Source: Nostoc sp. HK-01 (lineage in GTDB: Bacteria; Cyanobacteriota; Cyanobacteriia; Cyanobacteriales; Nostocaceae). Taken from it: a DNA stretch of 64,000 nucleotides. The stretch covers positions 434,001-498,000 of the forward strand of contig AP018318.1 in assembly GCA_003990705.1 (NCBI GenBank). Reading direction: 5' to 3'. The position numbers were made by a program, and so were the translations under genes. The notes under the pieces are model-generated. The model was not told the origin of the DNA. It made no database searches and saw only the letters and a list, made by a program, of their open reading frames with translations. Each line of letters opens with the position of its first letter. Within the stretch, counting starts at the first letter, position 1. Of the stretch, positions 9,013-16,677 are shown one piece after another.

Positions 9013-9792
9013 TTACATATATCGCGTCAGTTGGACACGGTAGCGGTCTTTTTTCGTAATCGCCACCTCTCCAATTTCTAAACGTCCTTTACCACGAATC
9101 GCTACTAAATCGCCAGATTTAACTTGAAAACTTGCTTGGGTAATATCTTTCCAGTTAACGCGCACATCGCCAGCATCGATTAAATCTACCATTTTGCTGC
9201 GAGACATACCAAAACCAGCACTGGCGATCGCATCTAATCTTAAAGAAGCCTCTACAGTTGTTAATTCTTTTTTCTTCGGTTCGCGAATTTTTAACTCACT
9301 AATATCTATCCGCTGGGTTTTCACAGGAACCGATCGCACCTGTTGCAGATTCATCTCTAAGAATTCTGCCATTTCTGGCACCACAATTACCTGCGCCCCG
9401 CGTTCGCCCAAAACAATAATATCTCCTGTCTTTTCCCGCACAATTCCTGTGCCTAACATTGCACCTAAAAAGTCACGGTGAGTAGCGGTATCAAACAAAA
9501 AATTACCAGCAATTTCTAGAACAACAAGCCCAACTTGTGATTGATCTAAGGGGAGTTCTCCACGGGCGATCGCCATTCTTTGGCGTTCTGCTTGAGGATA
9601 GCCACCCCACGCCAATAACTGCACTTCAGTTAATCGATTGAAAATTCGTTGAATTTCTGCTAATTCTGGCGGAGATAAAAAATCCGTCAATACGACTTCC
9701 CACGTCTTGATAGCTTGCTCCGCCTGATCGATTACACGCGCAACACTATCTCGATTTTCTACACCCTTTAACAGTTCTTCTCGTGGCAACAT
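9013..9792 (-). CDS. photosystem II S4-domain protein (YlmH-like)
   Basis: A 259-residue protein. The N-terminal two thirds match the YlmH-like part of the cyanobacterial and plant PSII S4 family (PPELAEIQRIFNRL, WGGYPQAERQRMAIARGELP, GAMLGTGIVREKTGDI). The C-terminal 75 residues are an S4 RNA-binding domain (RLDAIASAGFGMSRSKMVDLI, DVRVNWKDIT, SGDLVAIRGKGRLEI). The family name reflects phylogenetic association with photosynthesis. RNA binding is expected, but the target is unknown. There is no membrane segment. It follows the gene at 9830-10330 by 37 bp on the same strand. Confidence 0.9.
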   Translation of the reverse strand: MLPREELLKGVENRDSVARVIDQAEQAIKTWEVVLTDFLSPPELAEIQRIFNRLTEVQLLAWGGYPQAERQRMAIARGELPLDQSQVGLVVLEIAGNFLFDTATHRDFLGAMLGTGIVREKTGDIIVLGERGAQVIVVPEMAEFLEMNLQQVRSVPVKTQRIDISELKIREPKKKELTTVEASLRLDAIASAGFGMSRSKMVDLIDAGDVRVNWKDITQASFQVKSGDLVAIRGKGRLEIGEVAITKKDRYRVQLTRYM

Positions 9793-9829
9793 TATTAAAA
9801 GTCAATAGTCAATAATCATTTATCTTTGG

Positions 9830-10330
9830 CTATTTAGCGTCCGCGTAACCTTGAATATTTTCTGGTTCAAACTGACGTAATATTCTGGTTGCTTGACGAG
9901 TTAGAGTTTCTGAACCCTGAACTACAATTAAGTACTTTCCAGCATCCAAGCGATTGCGATAAGGTAAAGCATCACCACTACCTGTCATCAGCCCTACTCC
10001 ACCACCAACAAATACAGCACCCATAGCGCCGCTACCAGCACCTAGCAGTCCCCCAACAACGTGATTGCCAATTTCACCCGCCCAGGCAAAAGTATCTAAG
10101 CCAGTGATGAGGCTGAAGGTAAAACCAGCAAAAAAGCCAAATGGCACTAGCCAAAATGCCATCAGCTGTGCTTGCTTTTTGGCTTGCTCTTGGGGATCAA
10201 TCAAACCAAACTCATCAGCAGTTTTATATCCCCTACCGAGGATCATGCTATTGATGCTGTCTTTTTCTAACGCTAGATAAGCAGCTTCAGCCTGGATACG
10301 ATCTGGTAATACGGCAACAAGGTAATTCAT
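9830..10330 (-). CDS. conserved protein with glycine-zipper membrane segments
   Basis: A 166-residue protein. The N-terminal 60 residues resemble the alpha/beta module of general stress protein 17M-like proteins (YLVAVLPDRIQAEAAYLAL). Two hydrophobic stretches follow: FWLVPFGFFAGFTFSLITG, then a glycine-rich segment (VVGGLLGAGSGAMGAVFVGGG). The C-terminus returns to a small folded element (KYLIVVQGSETLTRQATRIL). It is probably an inner-membrane stress-related protein. The function is not established by sequence. Confidence 0.7.
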   Translation of the reverse strand: MNYLVAVLPDRIQAEAAYLALEKDSINSMILGRGYKTADEFGLIDPQEQAKKQAQLMAFWLVPFGFFAGFTFSLITGLDTFAWAGEIGNHVVGGLLGAGSGAMGAVFVGGGVGLMTGSGDALPYRNRLDAGKYLIVVQGSETLTRQATRILRQFEPENIQGYADAK

Positions 10331-10464
10331 TTATCTAATAACAGTTGTCTAAGAAAAGTTCGCCTTAATTAACAGGGTATCAGTAAAAAAGTGCTGTTAG
10401 CGTAGCAGGGCGAAAGCCGATGCTGAGTGATGAGTGCTGATTTATTATTTTCCCCTTGTCCTCC

Positions 10465-10863
10465 CTATTCCCCGCTCCCCACTTCTGATTTAATCGCATC
10501 CAATGGTTCACAAAAATTGTTCACACCTTGCTTGAGGACATAGATTAAAACTGGTGTCGCCAAAATTTTGGGGAAAGTTGGCATTGTTTTGAGGTGTGCC
10601 ATCATCCCTAGAATCGTGTTATTCAGTAATTCTTCTCTAAATTCTGATTCACAAATCACTGCCCGCCATTTTTTCGCCAAAGCATCTAACCATTCAGAAT
10701 TTGCCCTTTCTGGTTCTTGTCCGGCTTTGATAGCGAGTGTCATGGCTGCATCTTCTAAATCTCCTTCACAGTCTTCAATCAAATCCAGCGCTTCCATAGC
10801 TACAGGATCATCTATTAACTGAGAGCGAAATAAGGCAATTTCTTGTGATGTAACTTGAGTCAT
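10465..10863 (-). CDS. conserved cyanobacterial hypothetical protein
   Basis: A 132-residue acidic helical protein with no signal peptide or membrane segment (LIDDPVAMEALDLIEDCEGDLEDAAMTLA). I do not recognise a functional family. It is flanked on both sides by heptamer repeat tracts and precedes the gene at 9830-10330 on the same strand. The codon pattern and ordered hydrophobicity support a real gene. Confidence 0.65.
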   Translation of the reverse strand: MTQVTSQEIALFRSQLIDDPVAMEALDLIEDCEGDLEDAAMTLAIKAGQEPERANSEWLDALAKKWRAVICESEFREELLNNTILGMMAHLKTMPTFPKILATPVLIYVLKQGVNNFCEPLDAIKSEVGSGE

Positions 10864-10865
10864 AT

Positions 10866-10985
10866 ATACGTAGTCAAAAGTCCATAGTCCATAGTCAACA
10901 GTCTAGAGTCAATAGTCCATAGTCCCAAGTCCAGAGTTATAAAGACTCATAACTATTGACAATTGGCAATTGACTCTTGACCATT
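10866..10985. repeat. heptamer repeat tract (AGTCCAT / AGTCAAT type)
   Basis: About a dozen degenerate 7-bp units (AGTCCAT, AGTCAAC, TGACTCT and similar) fill the spacer between the hypothetical gene and hgdD. They form short inverted pairs, because AGTCAAT-type units are followed by their complements (ATTGACT). Confidence 0.85.
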
Positions 10986-10991
10986 AACTAA

Positions 10992-13232
10992 TTAACGAAC
11001 TGACCTGATAGTAACCGCACGCTGTAATTGAGCTAAAGCACGGTTGTAATTCAAGATAGCCGTGACTCGATTACCTTCTGCTCTTGTTAAGTCGGTTTCT
11101 GAGTTAATTACATCAGTTTGCGTACCCACCCCAGCTTGAAAGCGTAACCGCGCTAACCTCAGAGCTTCTCTAGCTTGTTCTAAAGCAGTATTAGCTGTTT
11201 GCACGTTATCTAAGTTAGCTCGTTGGGTAGAAAAAGCCTGTTCTACTTGAAAGCGGATTTGGTTGCGCTGCTCGGAAAAGTTTGTTTCCGCGATCGCAAT
11301 ATTAGCTCTTGCCTGAGATGCTCTGGCGCGTGCTGCTCCACCATCAAATAAATTCCAACTAGCTCTCAACCCAACTGAATAACCATCAGTAATGCTGACA
11401 CTATCATCGAACTGATCCAACAGGTTGTAGTTAGCCACAAAACTCAATTGTGGTAAATTAGCTGCTAACGCTTGTCGGCGTTGTTGTTCACTAATATTCC
11501 GTTGAGCCAACTGCTGTCTTAGTTCTGGACGATTTTGAAAAGCCAGGACAATACTGTCTTCTAATGATCTGTCCCACAAACCAGCTAATTGCACTGTATC
11601 TGCTGCACTAATAGAGATATTTTGCGGCAAACTTAGGGTAGTGACTAACTGCCGTCGTGCTATCAGCTGATTGGAAATCGCATTAGTTAAATCTTGTTGA
11701 GCATTAGCTAAATTGACTTGCGATCGCAAAACATCGAAGCGAGTACCAACCCCCGCACGCTCTAAGGCTTCAGCATCACGCAAACTCGCTTGGGCATTTT
11801 CCACGGCTGACTGATTAATCCGCACTTGCTCATCGGCTCCCTGCAAGTCGTAATATTGGGTACTAACGTTCAGGCGGATTTCCTCAGATTGGCGCTCCAC
11901 ATCCAATTCATTGAAACGTACCTGTTCCTCAGCCTCTTTGATAGCAGCTTGCCGTCTTCCTGAAGTGTAAATGTTATATGTCAACTGGGCTTGACCATTG
12001 AAGCCTGTACTAGGTTCATCATTGTTAGATCTTACCCCGGCGCGGCCGCTTAAAGTATCTTGCAGCTGACTAGAAGCCGACTGACTACGAGTCACATCCG
12101 CACTGAGGTCTACACTAGGATACAAAGCTGCTTGGGCTTCTCGTAAAGCTGCGCGGCTGCGTTCTAGCTGCAATACATATACCCGTAGTTCCCGATTATT
12201 CCGTTTTGCTAATTCCAAAGCCTGTTCTAAAGTAATCGGTTGATTGCCTTGAACTGTGACTTCCTCTGCCTTTGTGGGAAATTGCAGGGAATTGGCACTA
12301 GGAATCAGATTTTCAGGAACTTGTACTGCACCACTAGAAGCTGGACTCACATTAGGGGGAACTGGAGCATTTGGGGCTGCTTCAGTTACAGTCGGAGTAG
12401 CTGCTGGTGCTATCTCTGTTGGCGTAGAACCAGCATTACTTGGCACAGTAGTGGCATCTGGTGCTACCTCAGCCGCTGCGGGTGTTGCAGTGTTATTTTG
12501 TGCAGTCAGTTCTCCAGTCAATCTCTGCTGCTCACAACCTTTAGAGTACAAAGACAACGTAGTGGATATCCCTATTTGCTGTGAGCAGCTTCGTGCTCCC
12601 AACAGTTGCGCTGCTCCTGCTCCCTTAACTGCTGTTGGTAGAACTATTGGCAATTGAGTTTTTAAATTTGGTCTCGACGCTGCTGGTTGTTGAATTGCAG
12701 ATAGAAAAACTGTGTTTTTTTGACTAGCAGAAGGTTGGGAAGTAGCTGAATTGACAGATGTATTATTTAATTTCTCTCTTGCAGCAGTAGCTGATTTTTT
12801 TTGTTTCTGAACTTTGCGTGAATTACGCTGCTCTAAATGTTGAGAAAAATTTAAAGTAGGAGTCATATCGACAACACCACCTTGATTTTTCTGAGATATT
12901 TGTGCCAGCGCTACACCAGTATTTTCTGCCAATGTGCCTGGGTTACTGTGATTACTTAAATTTGGCACATTGAATGTAGTCAATTCAGAATTAGAAACTG
13001 CATCTGGAAAAATCTGGGTTGCAGTTTTAGGTAGTTGCGTATTTGTATTATCCGCCACTAAGTTATGACTTTCACTAAAAGTCACAACACTAGGAGAAGA
13101 TTTTTGTTGTATGCTACTTACCTTTACTGTCCCAGCCCAGGCGGGCTGGGTTGTTAATACCGCTGCTGTTACGCCAGGTAAGAAAGTATGAAATAATTGC
13201 TGTCTTTTATGAAATAATTGCTGTCCTTTCAC
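10992..13232 (-). CDS. hgdD: TolC-family outer membrane efflux protein (HgdD-like)
   Basis: A 746-residue protein. A signal peptide at 1-33 ends in AWA|G. A long Ala/Thr/Pro-rich, low-complexity region (about 40-320) follows. The OEP/TolC helical barrel takes up about 325-746 as two repeats starting ITLEQALELAKRNNRELRV and VLAFQNRPELRQQLAQRNI. It would form the outer-membrane channel of a type I or RND exporter. In Anabaena, HgdD exports heterocyst glycolipids and is encoded next to kaiC, and the same order here supports the symbol. The first 15 codons contain a 21-bp tandem duplication (13187-13228). Whether this strain makes heterocysts cannot be seen here. Confidence 0.85.
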   Translation of the reverse strand: MKGQQLFHKRQQLFHTFLPGVTAAVLTTQPAWAGTVKVSSIQQKSSPSVVTFSESHNLVADNTNTQLPKTATQIFPDAVSNSELTTFNVPNLSNHSNPGTLAENTGVALAQISQKNQGGVVDMTPTLNFSQHLEQRNSRKVQKQKKSATAAREKLNNTSVNSATSQPSASQKNTVFLSAIQQPAASRPNLKTQLPIVLPTAVKGAGAAQLLGARSCSQQIGISTTLSLYSKGCEQQRLTGELTAQNNTATPAAAEVAPDATTVPSNAGSTPTEIAPAATPTVTEAAPNAPVPPNVSPASSGAVQVPENLIPSANSLQFPTKAEEVTVQGNQPITLEQALELAKRNNRELRVYVLQLERSRAALREAQAALYPSVDLSADVTRSQSASSQLQDTLSGRAGVRSNNDEPSTGFNGQAQLTYNIYTSGRRQAAIKEAEEQVRFNELDVERQSEEIRLNVSTQYYDLQGADEQVRINQSAVENAQASLRDAEALERAGVGTRFDVLRSQVNLANAQQDLTNAISNQLIARRQLVTTLSLPQNISISAADTVQLAGLWDRSLEDSIVLAFQNRPELRQQLAQRNISEQQRRQALAANLPQLSFVANYNLLDQFDDSVSITDGYSVGLRASWNLFDGGAARARASQARANIAIAETNFSEQRNQIRFQVEQAFSTQRANLDNVQTANTALEQAREALRLARLRFQAGVGTQTDVINSETDLTRAEGNRVTAILNYNRALAQLQRAVTIRSVR
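13187..13228. repeat. 21-bp tandem duplication at the start of hgdD
   Basis: Two head-to-tail 21-bp copies that begin TATGAAATAATTGCTGTC and differ at one base. They encode QQLFHKR and QQLFHTF at the N-terminus of HgdD. Confidence 0.85.
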
Positions 13233-13288
13233 CGCATCCCCTCACACGAAAATCAATCTAGCGGCAGAAACCTTTTCTTCACCACAGA

Positions 13289-13337
13289 ATATAGCACGAT
13301 ACTAAATTGAAGAAGGGATATAGCACGATACCAAATT
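13289..13337. repeat. 20-bp direct repeat at the 3' end of kaiC
   Basis: Two copies of ATATAGCACGATACYAAATT (13289-13308 and 13318-13337) differ at one base and are offset by 29 bp. The second reaches the kaiC stop codon. The spacer to hgdD is only 104 bp, so the copies sit at the kaiC/hgdD junction. Confidence 0.8.
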
Positions 13338-14896
13338 TAGGAATCGGTACTCCTTTTGTCTTCAAAACTTTTGACTATGCGAGAAAGTTCTGCTTTTTCG
13401 TCGATGCTAACGCGGGTAGGCGCACCGCTGACAATTCTTTCGTAGTTCCTGAAAGAATCTTTAATTTCTGGGCCGTCAGCCGTAATATTATACTCACGAA
13501 TTCCCTTATCGTGCCACGAACCTCGCATTTTAAATACGTTAATTGCCCGCGACATTTCCCCACGAATTTCTACGTACTGCAACATCAAAATCGTGTCAGT
13601 AATCGTCGAAATATGTGAGTCAGTAATAGAATGAGAACCCATAAATTGGTCAGTTGTATTGGTAAAAAAACCAGTAATTTCTTCTTGTTTGGCATAACCA
13701 GTTACACCAATTACAAACTGACGAAAAGCATTATTACTCACGCCTCTTGCTAGGGCTGAGAGTGAGTCAATGGCAATTCTTGCTGGTTTAAAATTAGCAA
13801 TTTCTGACTTAATAATTTGCAAGTGATCTTCTAAACCAGTTGATTCAGGATAGGTACAAATAATTTTGAGTAACCCTTGATGTTCTAATTCTTCAAAATC
13901 AATGCCCCAAGAGGAAGCATTGCGTGACAGTTGAGCGCGTGATTCTTCATAAGCAAATAAAATTGCGCGTTCACCGTTGACACAACCATTTTGTAAAAAT
14001 TTACTTACAAGTAGTGTTTTCCCAGTACCAGTAGCTCCTGTTGCTAAAATAATCGAATCTTTAAAGAAACCACCACCACACATCTCATCTAGTGTTTTGA
14101 CACCCGAAGAAACGCGGACATTAGAAGACCTTTGAGTCAAGCGCATTGCTCCCAGCGGGAAGATGTTGACTCCGGCATTGGTAATTGTGAAAGGATACTC
14201 ACCTTTCATGTGAGTTGTCCCGCGTAACTTCAGGATTTCGCTCGTCCGCCGACGGCGTTCTCCTTCTAATACATTCCGCACAATTACCACGTTATCCGAA
14301 ACAAATTCTTCAACTCCAAAAGATGCCACTGGGCCATATTCTTCCCCACGTTCAGTGGTAATGATGGTGGTGACATTCAATTGTTTAAGGCGGGCTACAA
14401 GGCGAAAAATTTCTCGTCTGACGACTCCCACAGCTTCATACTGTTGAAATACTGCGGTAATCGAGTCAATAGAAACTCGCTTGGCTTTATATTTGCGAAT
14501 TGCATATTGCAATCGCTCTATTAATGCTGAAAGGTCAAAATTACCGACAATATCTTGACCTTCGGGATCTGGGGAAGCATCTAGAATAAATAACTTGCCT
14601 TCATCGATTAAACGTTGTAGGTTCCAACCAAAAATATAAGCATTTTTTATAATGTCGCTAGGCGATTCTTCAAAGGTCACAAATACGCCTGGCTCATCAA
14701 AGTAGGTGATGCCGTTATACAAGAATTGAAGAGAGAATAAGGTTTTACCTGTACCAGAGGTGCCGCTGACTAAGGTGGTTCTACCTACAGGTAAACCACC
14801 ATGACTAATATCGTCAAAGCCCTCGATCATTGTCCGAATTTTTTCTACACCCCCAATCGGTGGCTGATTTTGCTCTTTTTGCTCGTTTTCGCTCAT
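13337..14896 (-). CDS. kaiC: circadian clock ATPase/autokinase KaiC
   Basis: A 519-residue protein, the usual length. It has two RecA-like lobes, CI with Walker A GTSGTGKT (about 46-53) and CII with GATGTGKT (about 288-295). Catalytic glutamates are visible as TFEES and AYEES. The autophosphorylation pair is intact in ITDSHISTITDT (Ser430/Thr431 by alignment with the usual 431/432). The C-terminal A-loop region (DEKAELSRIVKSF), which KaiA binds, is present. KaiC hexamers keep circadian time by ordered phosphorylation. kaiB lies 76 bp upstream on the same strand. Confidence 0.98.
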   Translation of the reverse strand: MSENEQKEQNQPPIGGVEKIRTMIEGFDDISHGGLPVGRTTLVSGTSGTGKTLFSLQFLYNGITYFDEPGVFVTFEESPSDIIKNAYIFGWNLQRLIDEGKLFILDASPDPEGQDIVGNFDLSALIERLQYAIRKYKAKRVSIDSITAVFQQYEAVGVVRREIFRLVARLKQLNVTTIITTERGEEYGPVASFGVEEFVSDNVVIVRNVLEGERRRRTSEILKLRGTTHMKGEYPFTITNAGVNIFPLGAMRLTQRSSNVRVSSGVKTLDEMCGGGFFKDSIILATGATGTGKTLLVSKFLQNGCVNGERAILFAYEESRAQLSRNASSWGIDFEELEHQGLLKIICTYPESTGLEDHLQIIKSEIANFKPARIAIDSLSALARGVSNNAFRQFVIGVTGYAKQEEITGFFTNTTDQFMGSHSITDSHISTITDTILMLQYVEIRGEMSRAINVFKMRGSWHDKGIREYNITADGPEIKDSFRNYERIVSGAPTRVSIDEKAELSRIVKSFEDKRSTDS

Positions 14897-14972
14897 TGCT
14901 GGATCGTAAATAGGGCTGTTAACCCAGGTTTTCTCTTACTAAAGGTACTAATTTGTTATCAAAAAATTTAGA

Positions 14973-15299
14973 TTAAAGGTTATGCGACTCTTCCCAGTCT
15001 TCTTCACTCAGTTCTTCATACAGTAAATCTAATCCAATTAATACTCTTTCTCTGTCTGACAGATCACCAATAATTTTCCGCACAGGTGGGGGCAAAATTT
15101 TTGATAATGTTGGTGTGGCTAAGATTTTATCTTCTTCAGCTAGTTGGGGATTTTTCATGACATCGATGACTTTCAGTGCATAAACACCTTGAAACTCTTG
15201 GTCTAATATGTTTTTTAGTGTTTTTAATGCCCGAACTGAGTTAGGAGTGTTCCCCGCTACGTAAAGCTTGAGAACATAAGTTTTTCTGGCTTTATTCAT
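14973..15299 (-). CDS. kaiB: circadian clock protein KaiB
   Basis: A 108-residue protein with the thioredoxin-like KaiB fold ([41 protein letters not shown]) and the usual acidic C-terminal tail. KaiB switches fold to bind KaiC CI, sequesters KaiA and recruits output kinases. It lies between kaiA (120 bp upstream) and kaiC (76 bp downstream), all on the minus strand. kaiBC is normally one transcription unit with its own promoter, which would lie in 15300-15419. Confidence 0.97.
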   Translation of the reverse strand: MNKARKTYVLKLYVAGNTPNSVRALKTLKNILDQEFQGVYALKVIDVMKNPQLAEEDKILATPTLSKILPPPVRKIIGDLSDRERVLIGLDLLYEELSEEDWEESHNL

Positions 15300-15419
15300 A
15301 AAAATACAAACTTAAACATACAAACTAAAATAAAATCTGATTTTAATGATATTAGAGAAATACACACTTTTTTGGCTTTTGTGATTGTTGAGTATATTTT
15401 AGTTGATGGGTAAAATGCA

Positions 15420-16001
15420 TTATTTAGAAATTGCACATCTATAGGCTTCACATAGGTGTGCTAGGACATCTATGAGAGTCAAACGGTAATCAAGTAATGT
15501 CTCATTAGTCCTTCCTTCTAATTTTAGCTGTTTAGAAAATTCATCAATGAGTTCCATGTGAATTTCTATAATTTGAGGCACAGGAATATTAGCACAAAAT
15601 ACTGTGTTGATAAATTTATCAATTTTTTCTTTCAAGGTTTTGTCTGTAGTAAAGTAATCTATAAGAATCTGGCGATAATCAGATTTAATTTGTTGTAACA
15701 ATACCCGCTGATCCACTTGAGTCATTTGCTGAAAAACCTGTTGTGGTTTTTGCTGCTGGCACGCAAACACGTAAAAATATTGGTCTATAAAATTTTGATT
15801 AAGATTCGCTGGCAACCAATTTAGTAAGTAGTAAAGTCTAGCTGTGGTGGCGGCAACTAAAGTCGATGTGCTAAATTGAGCAAAATTAGACTGAAGTAGG
15901 TAACCATTGTTTGGGTTCAACGGTATTTGGATGCCTAGCTCATCTAGATTATCTAAAATTTTTTTAACATTTGGTTGGAAAAATAGTATAGGTAGTAGCA
16001 T
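15420..16001 (-). CDS. kaiA: short KaiA lacking the N-terminal pseudo-receiver
   Basis: A 193-residue protein. The C-terminal four-helix KaiA domain that dimerises and stimulates KaiC is complete (about 85-190: FQQMTQVDQRVLLQQIKSDY, DEFSKQLKLEGRTNETLLDY). Only about 80 residues of linker-like sequence precede it. Unicellular cyanobacteria have a protein of roughly 284 residues whose first 135 form a pseudo-receiver, and that domain is missing. Short KaiA proteins are known in filamentous strains, so this is probably functional and not a fragment. Input through the pseudo-receiver (quinone or redox sensing) should be absent or provided by another protein. Confidence 0.93.
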   Translation of the reverse strand: MLLPILFFQPNVKKILDNLDELGIQIPLNPNNGYLLQSNFAQFSTSTLVAATTARLYYLLNWLPANLNQNFIDQYFYVFACQQQKPQQVFQQMTQVDQRVLLQQIKSDYRQILIDYFTTDKTLKEKIDKFINTVFCANIPVPQIIEIHMELIDEFSKQLKLEGRTNETLLDYRLTLIDVLAHLCEAYRCAISK

Positions 16002-16061
16002 TTATATATTTAAACATCTTGCTTAATCACTCCAACCAAAGTTGGTTAAGTTGAACGAAGT

Positions 16062-16184
16062 TTGAGAAAAACTTTAGATAACCTGACTAATAATGTAAGT
16101 CAAGTTGCTAATCAATTCTCAATTACCTCTCTAGATAAACAAATTTCTACAGTGGCTCAACAACCAAATACAACAAGTGAGTAG
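16062..16184 (+). pseudogene. short coding-like fragment upstream of kaiA
   Basis: A 40-codon frame from a TTG to a TAG, with amphipathic composition (LTNNVSQVANQF, LDKQISTVAQQ). No RBS or ATG is visible. It could be the tail of a decayed gene. The reading is weak, and I do not recognise a family. Confidence 0.25.
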
Positions 16185-16459
16185 GAAGACTTATTGAGCG
16201 GCTGATGAGGTGTTCGTTATCGAGGATACATTAGTTGATTGAGATTCGCGTATGTAGATCTATCAGAATGTAGATTTTTTGATTTCACCCCTTGATAGGA
16301 TACTTAAACTAACTTAAAGTATGCGCGGATTCTAAATCATTATAATTCCTCAAGGTTCTAAAGCGAATCTTTGGAGCCATAATTGTTTTAGCTGTCACTC
16401 TTGATGAGAAGTGACAATACCAGTAAAACACTGTAAGGTTATTTCCCCAAAGTTATAAA

Positions 16460-16653
16460 GTGGCAAAGGCAAATACTGACAATGGCAAAACCAAAGTCAA
16501 CCAGCAAGGCTATGTCTTGAACAATAAAACCTACCACGGCAATGGTCTTACAGCTAAAACAAGCATTGTGGAAATGAGTCTTCTGCTAAGGATATGACTG
16601 TAAGCGTGAATACTACTTACCCGATCGCCAATGCTCAAGCTAAACGCCGCTAG
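16460..16653 (+). pseudogene. frameshifted gene remnant
   Basis: One frame reads VAKANTDNGKTKVNQQGYVL followed by NNKTYHGNGLTAKTS and then drifts into a stop. A second frame overlaps and continues NESSAKDMTVSVNTTYP to AQAKRR and a TAG. A single frameshift near 16565 would join them. The composition looks like the C-terminus of a secreted protein, but I do not recognise it. It lies just upstream of the hybrid kinase and may be the end of a degraded gene. Confidence 0.4.
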
Positions 16654-16677
16654 AGGAAGAATCAACCCCAAAGCCTT

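Noticed and set aside
12240-12657. Plus-strand ORFs opposite hgdD
   Set aside because: Antisense shadows of the Ala/Thr-rich low-complexity region of the exporter gene.
13307-13618. Plus-strand ORF at the kaiC 3' end
   Set aside because: Antisense to the well-conserved kaiC C-terminus, with no independent support.
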